Below, piece by piece: positions 22,347 to 33,300 of a DNA stretch of 64,000 bases. The translations under genes were made by a program, and so were the position numbers. Each line of letters starts with the position of its first letter. Position 1 is the stretch's first letter. The notes below the pieces were generated by a model, which was given only the letters and a program-made list of their open reading frames with translations, did not search any database and had not been told where the DNA came from. This DNA comes from JAGQOZ01 sp041399205 (GTDB taxonomy: Bacteria; Planctomycetota; Planctomycetia; Pirellulales; Pirellulaceae): contig JAWKTK010000027.1 of NCBI GenBank assembly GCA_041399205.1, positions 1-64,000 of the forward strand, written 5' to 3'.

Positions 22347-24470
22347 AAGAGAATTTCGAGTTCGACATCGATCCTCTGCAGAACGTGATACCACCTTTGA
22401 AATGGGCGAATTATCCGGGCTCCGATGCGACAGTCATCGACGTCGATCTTTCAAAACTTTTCGACTTGGTTGAGGCCGCTGAAGATTCCATCGGTACAGC
22501 ATCTCTCTCGTTCAGCAGCAATTCCGTGGGAACTGGCTACATCCAAGTCGATATCTTGGATGCAGAGATTTTGGCGGGTTGTCACCAGATGATGTACTGG
22601 CGTCATCTGATCGGTTCCGACCAATGGCTGGTGCATTGAACCAACTGCCGGTCGTAGCAGACACACAGCAAGGCTTTGTGTTTGACCTGACAAGAGATTA
22701 CGGACGCTTTGTCTGCGGGCAAGACGCGTCTGAAGCTACGTGTTACGTCGGACATCTACCAGTCATTGACAATCGACACCGCGTCACTGCAATTTGATCT
22801 TCAGACAAACGTCGGGTCGGCATGGTTGCTGATCTCTTCGACTTCGAGGGCCGTCGGATTGCGGGGGGAATGCCGCTTATCCATTATCGACCTCCGGTCG
22901 GTGCCAGGCGGGCAATACTACTTGCGAGTTTACGATCCGTTCGCTGCCGCACCGAACGCGACTGGACATGACGGCCACCGGCTCTTTGTCGAGAGCTGCG
23001 ACCCTGCAGATCCCGCGCAACGAGGTGATTTCAATATCTCGATTGAGGTTGAGGCACCGAAGGTTGGTGAAGGCGGATGCTCGGTCGGATCGAGATGAAC
23101 TTCGCGTAGCGGTGCTAATGACTTCCTCAAAGGTGGAGCCTACTACGATCGTCTCTTCGGCGAAGCGAATGCCGACCACTTCGTGGCCGAAGAACTCGAA
23201 ATTCGCGACCTGAATTACGGTGGCGCTGAAGATTTCACGCCCGAAACGGTCGATTTAGGCTACCTGGTGGCCACACCTGACGACTTTGATATTGCGGCCT
23301 CGTTGCAAAAAGCATCATTGCCGCCCATGGATCCCGCCTTGGAACTTGCGATTGCACGGGAACTTGGGCTTGCTGTTCCAGACGCGAACGATGAACTTCG
23401 GCTTTTGCGTCCGCTCGCGCACAGATCTCCGCTCTCTCGTACAGCTCTATGCGGATCCGGGTTCGCTCAAGCGATTCCGAGCAATTCAACTTTTAAATTC
23501 ACTGTCCGGTCTCGAATACGCGACCAACCTTAGTGTTGGGGATTTCTAATCAACAAATCTCGTCTTTGTCCAATGTTGAACCGGGCATTCGATTGTTGCG
23601 TGAGGAACAAGGCGAACTTGGTTTGCGCGCCTTCGCTTCATCGATGCAGATGGTAATCCGCTTCTAGACGGATTTGAATGAAGCCTATCCGCCGACTGAT
23701 ATCGGGCGCTGCTGTATTGCTCAGCCGATTGAGCAATCCGATATGTCAGCATCGATTCGCTCAGCGGTGCAACGTCCGTCAACGCGAATGGCCATGATGG
23801 AAACACCTATTACGACCTGTCGTTCACTGACAACCTGGACCAACTGCGTTGGCTGAGTGCTCGTGATAATCAGATCACGACGTACCAGGACGTCTTCCTG
23901 GAGTCGAGCTACACGGGAGCGAAAACACCTTTCGCTTGGTATACGCTGGACGAGATCAACGGGGCATATGTTCTCGCAAGATAGAGGGATACGAGGCCTC
24001 GTAGACCCCGCACGGCCTATTATGCGGAGGACTTAATATGCCACCGGAATAAAGCTAAATGGAATTGGCGGATGGACATCAACGTCCCAGAATCAGCCTC
24101 CCGTTGCGTATCGGAGAAGCTAATGGCAACCAATATATCGCCGGATACGACCCGCCAACTGACGACGATCTGTCTGGGCAGATTGGCTTTGACAAGCCCA
24201 TAGACCTGAAAATAGCCGATCAGAAGCAGCTCAAGCTTTCGTTCAAAGCGAAGACCGGTCCTTTATCATCTCCTATATCTCATAACTCAGGAATGGGGAT
24301 ACGATTTAGCGAGTCAACCTATGTAGCGTGGCTAGCAGAACAGGACGGAACGTGGCAATTGCAATGGCGACCGAACGCTGCGGTCCGCTACGTTGTTACT
24401 GGAATCCCTCAAAATCAGACTGACTGGGTATCGTTTGAAATCATTGTTGATCTAGAAAATTCAGAGATCT
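22343..24470 (+). pseudogene. giant protein segment, heavily frameshifted (RTX-like, LRR-like, sandwich copy 1)
   Basis: About ten breaks in 2.1 kb. Recognisable pieces are: a PPC-like end with GQYYLRVYDPFAA (22910-22950); an RTX-like DELRGSGANDFLKGG and YYDRLFGEANADHF (23095-23185); an LRR-like stretch around LSSLSGLEYATNL and LRWLSARDNQITTY (23450-23900); and the first, damaged copy of a duplicated sandwich domain (from 24003). The second copy, 700 bases downstream, is intact, which makes the damage in copy 1 easy to see. Function cannot be assigned beyond extracellular structural domains. Confidence 0.5.
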
Positions 24471-25370
24471 ATGCCTTGCCGCTATGATGTGGGTAATGGG
24501 TGGACAACGACGGATCCAATGTCGATAGAGTCTACAGATGTTGCGAGTTTCATTGGTCTGACCATTTTTCAGGATTTCCGAGTTCACACCGGAGTTGATA
24601 TCGATGACATAGAATTCGGAACCATCGCAAAACCAATGCCCGGCCTTACGAGTAGTACCGGCTATGTTCGCAATGTACAAAAGACAAGCCTTCACCAACC
24701 CCGCACAACTTATGTTGCGGAGGACTTCGAGTCCTATGCCACCGGAATAGAGCTAAATGGAATTGGCGGATGGACATCAACGTCCGTGGATCCGTCCGCG
24801 GATCCGTTTGTGTCTTGGTTGCGTATCGGCGGAGCGAATGGCAACCAATATATCGCCGGATACGGCCCGTCAAATGGCAATGAGTTTGCGAATATTAACT
24901 TTAACAAGCCCATAGACCTGAAAATAGCCGATCAGAAGCAGCTCAAGCTTTCGTTCAAAGCGAAGACCGGTCCTTTATCATCTCCTATATCTCATAACTC
25001 AGGAATGGGGATACAATTTAGCGAGTCAACCTATGTAGCGTGGCTAGCAGAACTGGACGGAACGTGGCAATTGCAATGGCGACCGAACGCTGCGGTCCGC
25101 AACGTTGTTACTGGAGTCCGTCAAAATCCGACTGACTGGGTATCGTTTGAAATCATTGTTGATCTAGAAAATTCAGAGATCTATGGCCGCTATGACGTGG
25201 GTAATGGGTGGACAACGACGGATCCAACGTCGATAGAGTCTACAGATGTTGCGAGTTTCATTGGTCTGATCATTTTTCAGGATTTACGACGGAATAACAC
25301 CGGAGTTGATATCGATGACATAGAATTCCGAACAATCGCAAAACCAATGCCCGGCCTAACGAGTAGTGGA
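24003..25370 (+). repeat. tandem duplication of a sandwich domain, about 698-bp period
   Basis: Two direct copies (about 24003-24696 and 24697-25370) share long identical blocks, for example the stretch encoding KPIDLKIADQKQLKLSF. AATTGGCGGATGG at 24063 recurs at 24761. Copy 1 lacks several bases present in copy 2 (around 24035 and 24085) and carries substitutions, so it is out of frame in its first part. Confidence 0.8.
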
Positions 25371-28300
25371 ATTGTTCTTGGTGGAGTTGCCAGTAGCTCC
25401 AGTGTTTCGCCGTCCCCAGGTTTAACAAACCGAAACCTTGGTTCTTTGGCATTCGACGGAGATTCAGGTCATGTCGCGATTCCGCTGCGAATCGAAACTG
25501 ACCTTTGGGACATCAACAACGAAACACTCGCTGCATCATTGTGGGTCCGGACGGAATCAGCATCTGGAGGTATTTTCTCAGTTACCACAGAGGCTGCTAA
25601 TCCTTCCCTTGGTGCGTCGGTGCTAAATGTATACTTGGACGATGGAAATTTAATGATCATGGGAGGCGATGTAGACGCTCGTCCCGCAGGTAATCAAATT
25701 GCCATTGATGATGGAGCATGGCATCACATATTGATTTCTTACACTAATCCTGGCGATGCCAATCAGCGTTCCTACCGTTTGTATTTGGACGGAAATCTGT
25801 ACACCGCTGAGGGATCTTTTTTGTTGCCTGTGAAAGAAGGGGCTACCGAGGAATATCGGTTTGCCCAGATTGGATACGCCAGAACGCCAAGCGGCGAAGC
25901 TTGGCTAGACGGTCAGATAGACGAAGTCCGACTATATCGTGGTCCGGCATCCAATCTGCCTGATCAGCAAATTGCGATTTTGGCGACGGGCAGCGGACCC
26001 AAGGCGGAGACCTGGAATTCGTATCTGAGTGATGACATTGCGCTTAGCGGTGTCATTGCACTTAGTGGCAAACAATCCCTGGAGGTATTGGATCTGTCGA
26101 ATAACCAAATCAGCGACGTCACACCACTGACGACAGTGGATAAACTGCGGTGGCTGGACTTGACCAACAACCGGGTATCATCGATTGATGCACTGGCTGG
26201 GCAATGGATTGTCGACAATGGAGATGCCGCGTACTCTGAAACGGGAATTGGTTGGACCGATGCCAGCCGACCCAACGCATTCGAGTCAGATTATCGTATT
26301 GTCGCGTCGAGCAATGGAGAAGCGACCGCAACGTACACCTTTACCAGTCTTCCCGTTGTGGATGGCTCCACCAACCCAATTCACTACGAACTGCAAGTGA
26401 CCTGGCCAGAGCACGAAAGCCGAACGTCATCGGCGCAATGGCGAGTCGTTGACGTTGCTTTTGCCTCTTTACTCGAAGAGCCGTTGGTCACGGTGACCAC
26501 GCAAAACATAGAAGATCCTGGGGATGCGGGAGACGCTCTAGCGACTGCACGTGAGCTTAGTGAGTGGGCGCTGGAGAGTCAGCAATTGCGGCTCGTATCG
26601 GAATTGGGTGACGGACAACATGCTGATTTAGACGTCGATTTGTATGCGTTCTCGGTGGAAGCCGCAACCACATTGATTATGGAAACGCATCCAAGATCAG
26701 GAGATTCGGGAACCGACACAATTCTACGGCTGTTTGACGTGTCTGGACAGCAACTAGCCTATGATGATCAGAGCGGTATTGGGTATTCGTCCAAATTGAC
26801 GTACACGTTTGACGTGGCAGGTACTTACTACGTTGGAGTTTCCGGATACTCGAACGATACTTACGATCCGAACACGGAGGGAAGTGGCACATCTGGCAAT
26901 TTAGGAAGTTACGAATTGACGTTCAGTGTGCCGCAATTGGATCAGTACGTACTTGGCGAGTTAGACTCGGCCATTTTCCCAATTGCTGTCCGAAACATCC
27001 TACGCGAAAATGAATTCCCCCTGGACACTTCCTCGACCACTGTCCATGTCGAATTACCAGGACGATCTTGGCGACTCGACGATGGGAAACGTGCCGTTGA
27101 TATCGAGTTGGTAGAGGACGACGAGCAGCTGCAATTGCGATTTACCAAATTGACTTCGGACTTATTCTTCTCCAATCAACAAACGGTACCTCAAGGTGAT
27201 ACATTTGGAGAAGCCGTATGGGAACAACTGACTACTCTAACTCCAAGAGCGGATGGAACGGTTGCGGTTGCACTTTCTGATCAAGACTCTGATCTGATTC
27301 AAGGCAATCTTGCAACCGACGCGGTTCGACTGGTTAGAGCAGTCTTTCCAAACCTCAAAGTAGCAAGCTTTGCTGGAAACCCGCTCAACGAGTCGGCCCA
27401 GTTGCTGATTGTGGATGAATTGGAAAGAACGATCTCGGACAAGAAAGACACTGCACTCATAGAAGGTTTCACGTACGACGACAACTCTGCCGCACCATCC
27501 ATTGACCAGATCACATTGCAAACATTCAATTTCAGCGAGTTCTTGCCGACGACGGTCAACGCATCGAATGACGGCTTCGGCATCTTACGACCGTATACGT
27601 GGAACGGTCCACCGGCTAAAGACGTCAAGGGCCGGACAATTGAAATCGTGTCAAACGAGGATTCCGTCCAGGTCAGATCGATTAGCGGCCCAGTTCCGCT
27701 TGCTGGCGAGTTTGGTTGGTTCGGCGAGAATAATGGAGGATTGTTCTACGGCCAAAGGTATTACTCGAAATATGATAGCGAAGCCCGAATGGCAACAATG
27801 TACGTTGAAGGCGATCTACAGATTGCCGCTGACACAATTAGAATCAGCGGGGGCGTACCGCTCTCTATTGTTGTCGGGGGCGACATCGTCATTGATTCCG
27901 GTGCAGAATTCAACCGCTCGGTCATAAGGAAAGCCAACGAGAATCCGTTCCTCCCGAACAACGCACGATCCCCCAATATTGCCTCTCTGCAGGGCGGTTG
28001 CCAAGCCTTCGGTTTGCTTTCCAATTCGATTGCGACTGTACTGAATGACGTCGCAATTTTTGGTTCGGCGCCAGACAACGCAGCGCTTGCCGCGATTCGC
28101 CTTGAAGACGCATGGGGACCCGGGGGTCTCGGTTGTGCTCTAGAGAGCCAGGAATACGTTGGCTACGACATGGTTTTGATCGCGAACCTGTCAGACGTGG
28201 ATTGGAACGGTATAAGGCTGGGCGTTGGTGAGAATCCTCCGACACAACTTGTAACAGGCGTATGGCAGCGCAATGCTGACGGCGAATTGAGCGAAGATAC

Positions 28301-29471
28301 ACATGTGCTCGCTTCCCTTGCAGGCGGAGCGGTCTACGCGACGCTGATTCCCGAGTCAGTGACCACTCTTACAGTCCAGGCCAGTATTGTTGACGGTTCG
28401 GAGAAGGAAACGACGTTCAAGCTTGCCGATGATGACATTGTGTATTTGACGAACTCGTTGCGCGTTCCATTCGAGGCAAGCGAGACCGACAGCGAAAGCT
28501 TGACCGTAACCACCAATGCATCCGACGATGGAGTTCACATTGCGATTGAGAACAACGAACTGATCATTACGCCCAAGCCAGGATACACAGGTTTCTTCGA
28601 AGTCGACCTGACAGCGAACTACCGTAGCGTCGATGGTCAGAGCGATTCAGGTCGCTCGTATACGGAGTCGTTTGCTGTTACCGTCGGTGGCACAGTCGTT
28701 CAGGGAAGGCAATTTGAGGAGGCGGAAGAGGCGGAAGGTGCCGTTCTTCATGTTGATATCGATGGTGATGGAGACAAGGAGACGGGGGAGGTATTTGTCG
28801 CCAACCAATCTGGCGTTGCAACTGCATTCAACCTTCCTTCGTTCAGCAATTTGCCCACCGTCTATATTGACATGTCCGCCGCCGATGTTGGCGACACAAT
28901 CGCAACGGCTCTTGACACAATGTTTGATTCGTCCCAACAAGTGCATGTCATTGACTCGCAAATTGGCGATGGCGATCAGCGGAATCTTGACGTTGACCTT
29001 TATAAGTTCAATGTTGAAGCAGGCGACACGGTGACGCTGAGAACCCGACCAATTTCGGGCCGTCAAAGCATGGATACAATTCTGCGATTGTTCGAAATCA
29101 GCATTGGCGAAGAATCACCCTGGACAGAGATTGCCGTCAACGATGATTTTGGATCCCTATATTCTCAGATTAACTACACCTTCGCGACGGCCGGCACCTA
29201 CTACGTCGGCGTCTCGGGTTACCCGAACCTCAACTACGACCCGTTCGAAGGTGGATCGGGTGTGACTGAAACGGGCGGTGACTATCGGTTGACAATCGCG
29301 AAAGGTGGCGTTGATTCGTTGGGCATTGATTGGGTCAACGTACCTTCAGGTGATCCAGAAGCCATTCCTCCGACGTCCGCAGGTATTGGAGAGATCATTT
29401 CTGTCGGCGATTCTTTGATCACTTCGTGGGTTAAACTCATGACGGCGGGCTGGATGTGCAGCGCCTGCTGA
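24471..29471 (+). CDS. giant protein segment: sandwich copy 2, LamG, LRR, golvesin-like, PPC domains
   Basis: A clean 5-kb frame. The duplicated domain (YVAEDFESYATGIE to IDDIEFRTIAKP) lies at 24710-25350. A LamG/concanavalin-like domain follows at 25430-25960 (SLWVRTESASGG, DDGAWHHILISY, GQIDEVRLYRG). LRRs of the LEVLDLSNNQISDV type lie at 26070-26200, then a golvesin-like ATYTFTSLPV segment. PPC domains are at about 26520-26930 and 28890-29300 (DVDLYAFSVEA, GTYYVGVSGYSN, DVDLYKFNVEAGD, GTYYVGVSGYPN). Other parts are Cadherin/Ig-like. This combination is typical of planctomycete surface proteins that bind polysaccharide. Reading shifts near 29430 to the next frame. Confidence 0.72.
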   Translation: MPCRYDVGNGWTTTDPMSIESTDVASFIGLTIFQDFRVHTGVDIDDIEFGTIAKPMPGLTSSTGYVRNVQKTSLHQPRTTYVAEDFESYATGIELNGIGGWTSTSVDPSADPFVSWLRIGGANGNQYIAGYGPSNGNEFANINFNKPIDLKIADQKQLKLSFKAKTGPLSSPISHNSGMGIQFSESTYVAWLAELDGTWQLQWRPNAAVRNVVTGVRQNPTDWVSFEIIVDLENSEIYGRYDVGNGWTTTDPTSIESTDVASFIGLIIFQDLRRNNTGVDIDDIEFRTIAKPMPGLTSSGIVLGGVASSSSVSPSPGLTNRNLGSLAFDGDSGHVAIPLRIETDLWDINNETLAASLWVRTESASGGIFSVTTEAANPSLGASVLNVYLDDGNLMIMGGDVDARPAGNQIAIDDGAWHHILISYTNPGDANQRSYRLYLDGNLYTAEGSFLLPVKEGATEEYRFAQIGYARTPSGEAWLDGQIDEVRLYRGPASNLPDQQIAILATGSGPKAETWNSYLSDDIALSGVIALSGKQSLEVLDLSNNQISDVTPLTTVDKLRWLDLTNNRVSSIDALAGQWIVDNGDAAYSETGIGWTDASRPNAFESDYRIVASSNGEATATYTFTSLPVVDGSTNPIHYELQVTWPEHESRTSSAQWRVVDVAFASLLEEPLVTVTTQNIEDPGDAGDALATARELSEWALESQQLRLVSELGDGQHADLDVDLYAFSVEAATTLIMETHPRSGDSGTDTILRLFDVSGQQLAYDDQSGIGYSSKLTYTFDVAGTYYVGVSGYSNDTYDPNTEGSGTSGNLGSYELTFSVPQLDQYVLGELDSAIFPIAVRNILRENEFPLDTSSTTVHVELPGRSWRLDDGKRAVDIELVEDDEQLQLRFTKLTSDLFFSNQQTVPQGDTFGEAVWEQLTTLTPRADGTVAVALSDQDSDLIQGNLATDAVRLVRAVFPNLKVASFAGNPLNESAQLLIVDELERTISDKKDTALIEGFTYDDNSAAPSIDQITLQTFNFSEFLPTTVNASNDGFGILRPYTWNGPPAKDVKGRTIEIVSNEDSVQVRSISGPVPLAGEFGWFGENNGGLFYGQRYYSKYDSEARMATMYVEGDLQIAADTIRISGGVPLSIVVGGDIVIDSGAEFNRSVIRKANENPFLPNNARSPNIASLQGGCQAFGLLSNSIATVLNDVAIFGSAPDNAALAAIRLEDAWGPGGLGCALESQEYVGYDMVLIANLSDVDWNGIRLGVGENPPTQLVTGVWQRNADGELSEDTHVLASLAGGAVYATLIPESVTTLTVQASIVDGSEKETTFKLADDDIVYLTNSLRVPFEASETDSESLTVTTNASDDGVHIAIENNELIITPKPGYTGFFEVDLTANYRSVDGQSDSGRSYTESFAVTVGGTVVQGRQFEEAEEAEGAVLHVDIDGDGDKETGEVFVANQSGVATAFNLPSFSNLPTVYIDMSAADVGDTIATALDTMFDSSQQVHVIDSQIGDGDQRNLDVDLYKFNVEAGDTVTLRTRPISGRQSMDTILRLFEISIGEESPWTEIAVNDDFGSLYSQINYTFATAGTYYVGVSGYPNLNYDPFEGGSGVTETGGDYRLTIAKGGVDSLGIDWVNVPSGDPEAIPPTSAGIGEIISVGDSLITSWVKLMTAGWMCSAC

Positions 29472-31733
29472 GGAACTGAATTCGAGCTGTCTGGGCGGAT
29501 TGTGCGTCCAACCGATTCTACGGTCTTAGAGTATCGCTGGACTTTACATGATTCGACTGGAGCCGATGTCACTCCGGCTGGGAATGGCGATTGGAAAATT
29601 CGCAATGATCTAATTGGCGATGCAAATCTTGATGGCGAATTCAGCAGTTCTGATCTTGTTCAGATATTTGTTTCGGCATTATTCGAAACAGGCGAGCAAG
29701 CTCAATGGCCTGAAGGTGACTGGAATGGGGACGGAAGATTTGATACATCCGATTTCGTCGCTGCATTCCAAGAAGGCCGCTATGAACAAGGGCCGGTCGT
29801 TCCAACGCTCCGTTACTTTGCGTCTAATCAAGGGGTGTATCGTGCCGACCTGGAAATTCGTGGGCGTCGCTCGGACAATTCCGCGTTCGTTTACCTAGAC
29901 TCGACAACGGTCACAGTCAACTCGGTTGGACCAAATATTGAGCTCGGGTTAGACTTCGAGATAGACGAAGGTGAGCTACACGATTGGCCGAATTTGCTCG
30001 ATAACCTGTCGAGCGATGTTTGGCAAGTTGAAATCGATGCCAATGCAGACGGGAAATTTGAAACCGTATTTGAAACAAGTTCAACGAATCGTCATCTGAC
30101 TTATTCGTGGCTTACTTCGACCGGTGGACAGAAGCAGGAGTTCCGGGTACGAGTCACCGACCTGGATGAAAATGTTTTCTCCGAAGACTCCGTCATGGTG
30201 ACTGTCAGGGATGCTGCTCCGCAACAAGTCCAACCGTTCGAATCAGAAGGTTGTCCACAAGGTCATTACTGTATTGTTGAGGGACAATCGCTGGGTGACC
30301 TGTTAGCATTCCGCGACGGGAACGATGAATGGACGGTGACGGTTGCCTATTCGGATGGCGTAACGGAAAATGGAGTTGTCGTCGTAGATCCGAAAGAGCC
30401 ATCCGTCAAGCGTGTTCAATTGGCTCGCGTTTTTGAGAATGAGCAGCGTGCCACTGCCACTGTTAGGATCAATGACTTGGCTGATGGCGAGATCAAACAG
30501 TATACCATTGGCATCACCGTAGCCAATCAAGCACCATCCTTTGGCGATGGAATCAGTGCGTCGACATCGCTTATACTGACCAATCAAACGGTGTTTGATC
30601 AAACGCTAGACATAAACCCATTTTGGACACTGGATGGGCAGTGGCAATATGGAATTCCTAATGGACAAGGGGGAACGAAGAAAGATGAGTTCGGCGTTCG
30701 ATATGGAAACGCAGATCCTAGCTCAGGAAGCACCGGCAATTTCGTACTTGGCATCAATCTGGCTGGCGACTACTCTACAGTGCCTGACGGTCCCAGCTAC
30801 CTGACAACGACGCCAATCGACCTGGTCGGAGTGCGGAACGCCGAATTGAAGTTCATGCGTTGGCTCAATATCGAAAACCAGCCTTGGGCAAGCGCCTCAA
30901 TCGAAGCCTCCGGTGACAATGGTGCAACGTGGGACGTAATTTGGGAGAATGGGTCCGAATCCATTACGGACAACTCATGGCAGAATGTCAGCTTCGACAT
31001 CAGCGCATTTGTCGATGGCCGGAGAGAGGTTCTTCTTCGATGGGGACACGAGGTCGTCGGCGGCGGCTATGAATACTCTGGCTGGAATCTGGACGACATC
31101 CAGATTCGCGGCGATGTCACTCAGGTTGACGAAGCGACCAGCATCGAGTTTTCCGTTCCGGTAACTGATGTGTTAGCGGATTCGCTTGTTTACGAATGGG
31201 ATTTCAATTTTGACGGGGCGACATTCAACGTCGATTCCCATAATGCCAATCCAACGCATCAGTTCCCCGACGAAGGAACATATGTCGTCGCTGTTCGTGT
31301 CAGCGATGGTGTTGCAACTTCCGAGATTTTGACACAGGGATACGTTGTTCAGAATATTGCTCCTTCGATTGACTCATCGGGTGTGCAAAAGAATTGGAAT
31401 GAAGGTGACACTCTGTCGTTTGACGGTGCATTAATCGCATCTGATGCAGCAAATGACATTTTGTCCTTCGCATGGGAGTTGTTGGACGGCAATCGGAACG
31501 TGGTTGATACGGCAACATCGCAGGTCTTCAATCCCGCCAATGTTCCTGCTAACGAAGGCGAATACACGCTTCGATTAACGGTTCACGATGGAAACGAAGG
31601 TCAATCAAGCGAAGAATGGGCGATTTCGATCGCAAACGTTGCACCTCAGTTCAGTATATCGGTGTCTGGTACTGCAGAAGAGGGGAAGGAACAGAGACTT
31701 TCAGCATCGAATTTCGTCGAACCTGGGCGCTGA
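29472..31733 (+). CDS. giant protein segment: dockerin-like unit, Ig/PKD domains
   Basis: The frame is open from 29472 (GTEFELSGRIVRP). A dockerin-type unit with two Ca loops lies at 29615-29790 (GDANLDGEFSSSDLV, GDWNGDGRFDTSDFV). Ig/PKD-like domains follow, then a beta-sandwich with WNLDDIQIRG (30640-31110) like jelly-roll carbohydrate-binding modules. PKD units at 31150-31330 (YEWDFNFDG, GTYVVAVRVSDG) and 31380-31640 come last. It stops at 31733, where ADTLSYNWSIAGPSG, another PKD unit, continues in a shifted frame. Confidence 0.7.
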   Translation, partial: GTEFELSGRIVRPTDSTVLEYRWTLHDSTGADVTPAGNGDWKIRNDLIGDANLDGEFSSSDLVQIFVSALFETGEQAQWPEGDWNGDGRFDTSDFVAAFQEGRYEQGPVVPTLRYFASNQGVYRADLEIRGRRSDNSAFVYLDSTTVTVNSVGPNIELGLDFEIDEGELHDWPNLLDNLSSDVWQVEIDANADGKFETVFETSSTNRHLTYSWLTSTGGQKQEFRVRVTDLDENVFSEDSVMVTVRDAAPQQVQPFESEGCPQGHYCIVEGQSLGDLLAFRDGNDEWTVTVAYSDGVTENGVVVVDPKEPSVKRVQLARVFENEQRATATVRINDLADGEIKQYTIGITVANQAPSFGDGISASTSLILTNQTVFDQTLDINPFWTLDGQWQYGIPNGQGGTKKDEFGVRYGNADPSSGSTGNFVLGINLAGDYSTVPDGPSYLTTTPIDLVGVRNAELKFMRWLNIENQPWASASIEASGDNGATWDVIWENGSESITDNSWQNVSFDISAFVDGRREVLLRWGHEVVGGGYEYSGWNLDDIQIRGDVTQVDEATSIEFSVPVTDVLADSLVYEWDFNFDGATFNVDSHNANPTHQFPDEGTYVVAVRVSDGVATSEILTQGYVVQNIAPSIDSSGVQKNWNEGDTLSFDGALIASDAANDILSFAWELLDGNRNVVDTATSQVFNPANVPANEGEYTLRLTVHDGNEGQSSEEWAISIANVAPQFSISVSGTAEEGKEQRLSASNFVEPGR

Positions 31734-32517
31734 CACGCTCAGCTATAATTGGTCGATTGCTGGCCCCAGTGGCCAAATCACTGCCATGGGAAGCTCCCGC
31801 GAATCAGCGACATTCATTCCTGTCGACGAGGGTTCGTACTGGATTACGCTAGATGTATCAGATGGCAGGGACACGTCAAGACAGACACACGAGCTAGTTG
31901 TACGCAATGCAGTCCCGACGATTTCCGGTCTCACTGGAGGCTTCGAGACGGCCAACGGGATCCCGTTTACTTTGACTGGTATCGTTGCCGATGCAGGATC
32001 AAACGACAGTCTATTTGGTACGATTGATTTGGGTAACGGTGTGCAATTGCCGCTTTCGTTGCTAGATTCCGGCGAATTCAAGGTGAACTACATTTATCGC
32101 GAAAGTGGGCGATATAACGTTACGATCACAATACGCGACGAAGACGGAGCAGAGATCACCGAGACAATTACACACAACGTCGGTGTCGATTTTCCCGGCG
32201 ATTTCAACCGGAACGGTGTTTTAGACCAGACGACATCAATCTCTGACAGATGCGATCGTAACGAATCTCAGCTAGTGAGATTTGATGATCTCGGCACTGC
32301 ACCAACAGATTGAACCTGGATCAAAGACCTCGTAACACTTATATTTTGATCTCGATGGCACTGTCAACGCAACAATTTGAACTTCTGGATCAGACTTCGA
32401 ACATTATATTGGCGACGCAAATCTGGATGGCGAATTCAGCAGTTCTGATTTTGTTGAAATATTCGTTTCGGCAAAATTCGAGACAGGCGAGCGGGCTCAG
32501 TGGTCCGAAGCGACTGA
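31734..32517 (+). pseudogene. giant protein segment: PKD units and scrambled first dockerin copy
   Basis: PKD-like units (GSYWITLDVSDGRDT, GRYNVTITIRDEDGAE) run to about 32190 in one frame. The dockerin copy from 32198 then shows many small deletions and a partial internal re-start (the block encoding DLDGTVNATDLNFW appears twice in damaged form at about 32285-32330 and 32345-32385). Compared with the two clean copies that follow, this looks like a poorly resolved repeat. Confidence 0.6.
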
Positions 32518-33300
32518 ATGCAGACGGCTATTTTACCACGTCCGATTTCGTCGCCGCATTCCAAGAAGGCGGCTACGAGATTGGTCCGGTCGGTAACAAG
32601 GCGATTTCAACCGGAACGGTGTTTAGACCAGGACGACATCAATCTCTTGACAGATGCGATCGTAAACGAATCTCAGCTAGTGAGATTTGATTTAGATCTC
32701 GATGGCACTGTCAACGCAACAGATTTGAACTTCTGGATCAAAGACCTTCGTAACACTTATATTGGCGACGCAAATCTGGATGGCGAATTCAGCAGTTCTG
32801 ATTTTGTTGAAATATTCGTTTCGGCAAAATTCGAGACAGGCGAGCGGGCTCAGTGGTCCGAAGGCGACTGGAATGCAGACGGCTATTTTACCACGTCCGA
32901 TTTCGTCGCCGCATTCCAAGAAGGCGGCTACGAGATTGGTCCGCTCGGTAACAATGGCGATTTCAACCGGAACGGTGTTTTAGACCAGGACGACATCAAT
33001 CTCTTGACAGATGCGATCGTAAACGAATCTCAGCTAGTGAGATTTGATTTAGATCTCGATGGCACTGTCAACGCAACAGATTTGAACTTCTGGATCAAAG
33101 ACCTTCGTAACACTTATATTGGCGACGCAAATCTGGACGGCGAATTCAGCAGTTCTGATTTTGTTGAAATATTTGTTTCGGCAAAATTCGAGACAGGCGA
33201 GCGGGCTCAGTGGTCCGAAGGCGACTGGAATGCAGACGGGATCTTTAGTACCTCTGATCTGGTCGCTGCTTTCGTAGATGGCGGCTTTGAATTTGGCCCG
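32198..33300 (+). repeat. three tandem dockerin repeats, 356-bp period
   Basis: Copies begin with GCGATTTCAACCGGAAC at 32198, 32601 and 32957. Copies 2 and 3 are nearly identical over 356 bases. Copy 1 spans 403 bases and is damaged. Each encodes about 119 residues with four Asp-rich Ca loops (GDFNRNGVLDQDD, DLDLDGTVNATD, GDANLDGEFSSSD, GDWNADGYFTTSD). Confidence 0.85.

Noticed and set aside
24003..25370. Second mobile element causing the 700-base duplication
   Set aside because: No inverted repeats, transposase or target duplication; both copies encode the same protein domain, so it is an in-gene duplication.
11000..33000. Programmed ribosomal frameshifting as the explanation for linked frames
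   Set aside because: Too many breaks in both directions, with no consistent slippery sequence or downstream structure; errors or decay explain them better.
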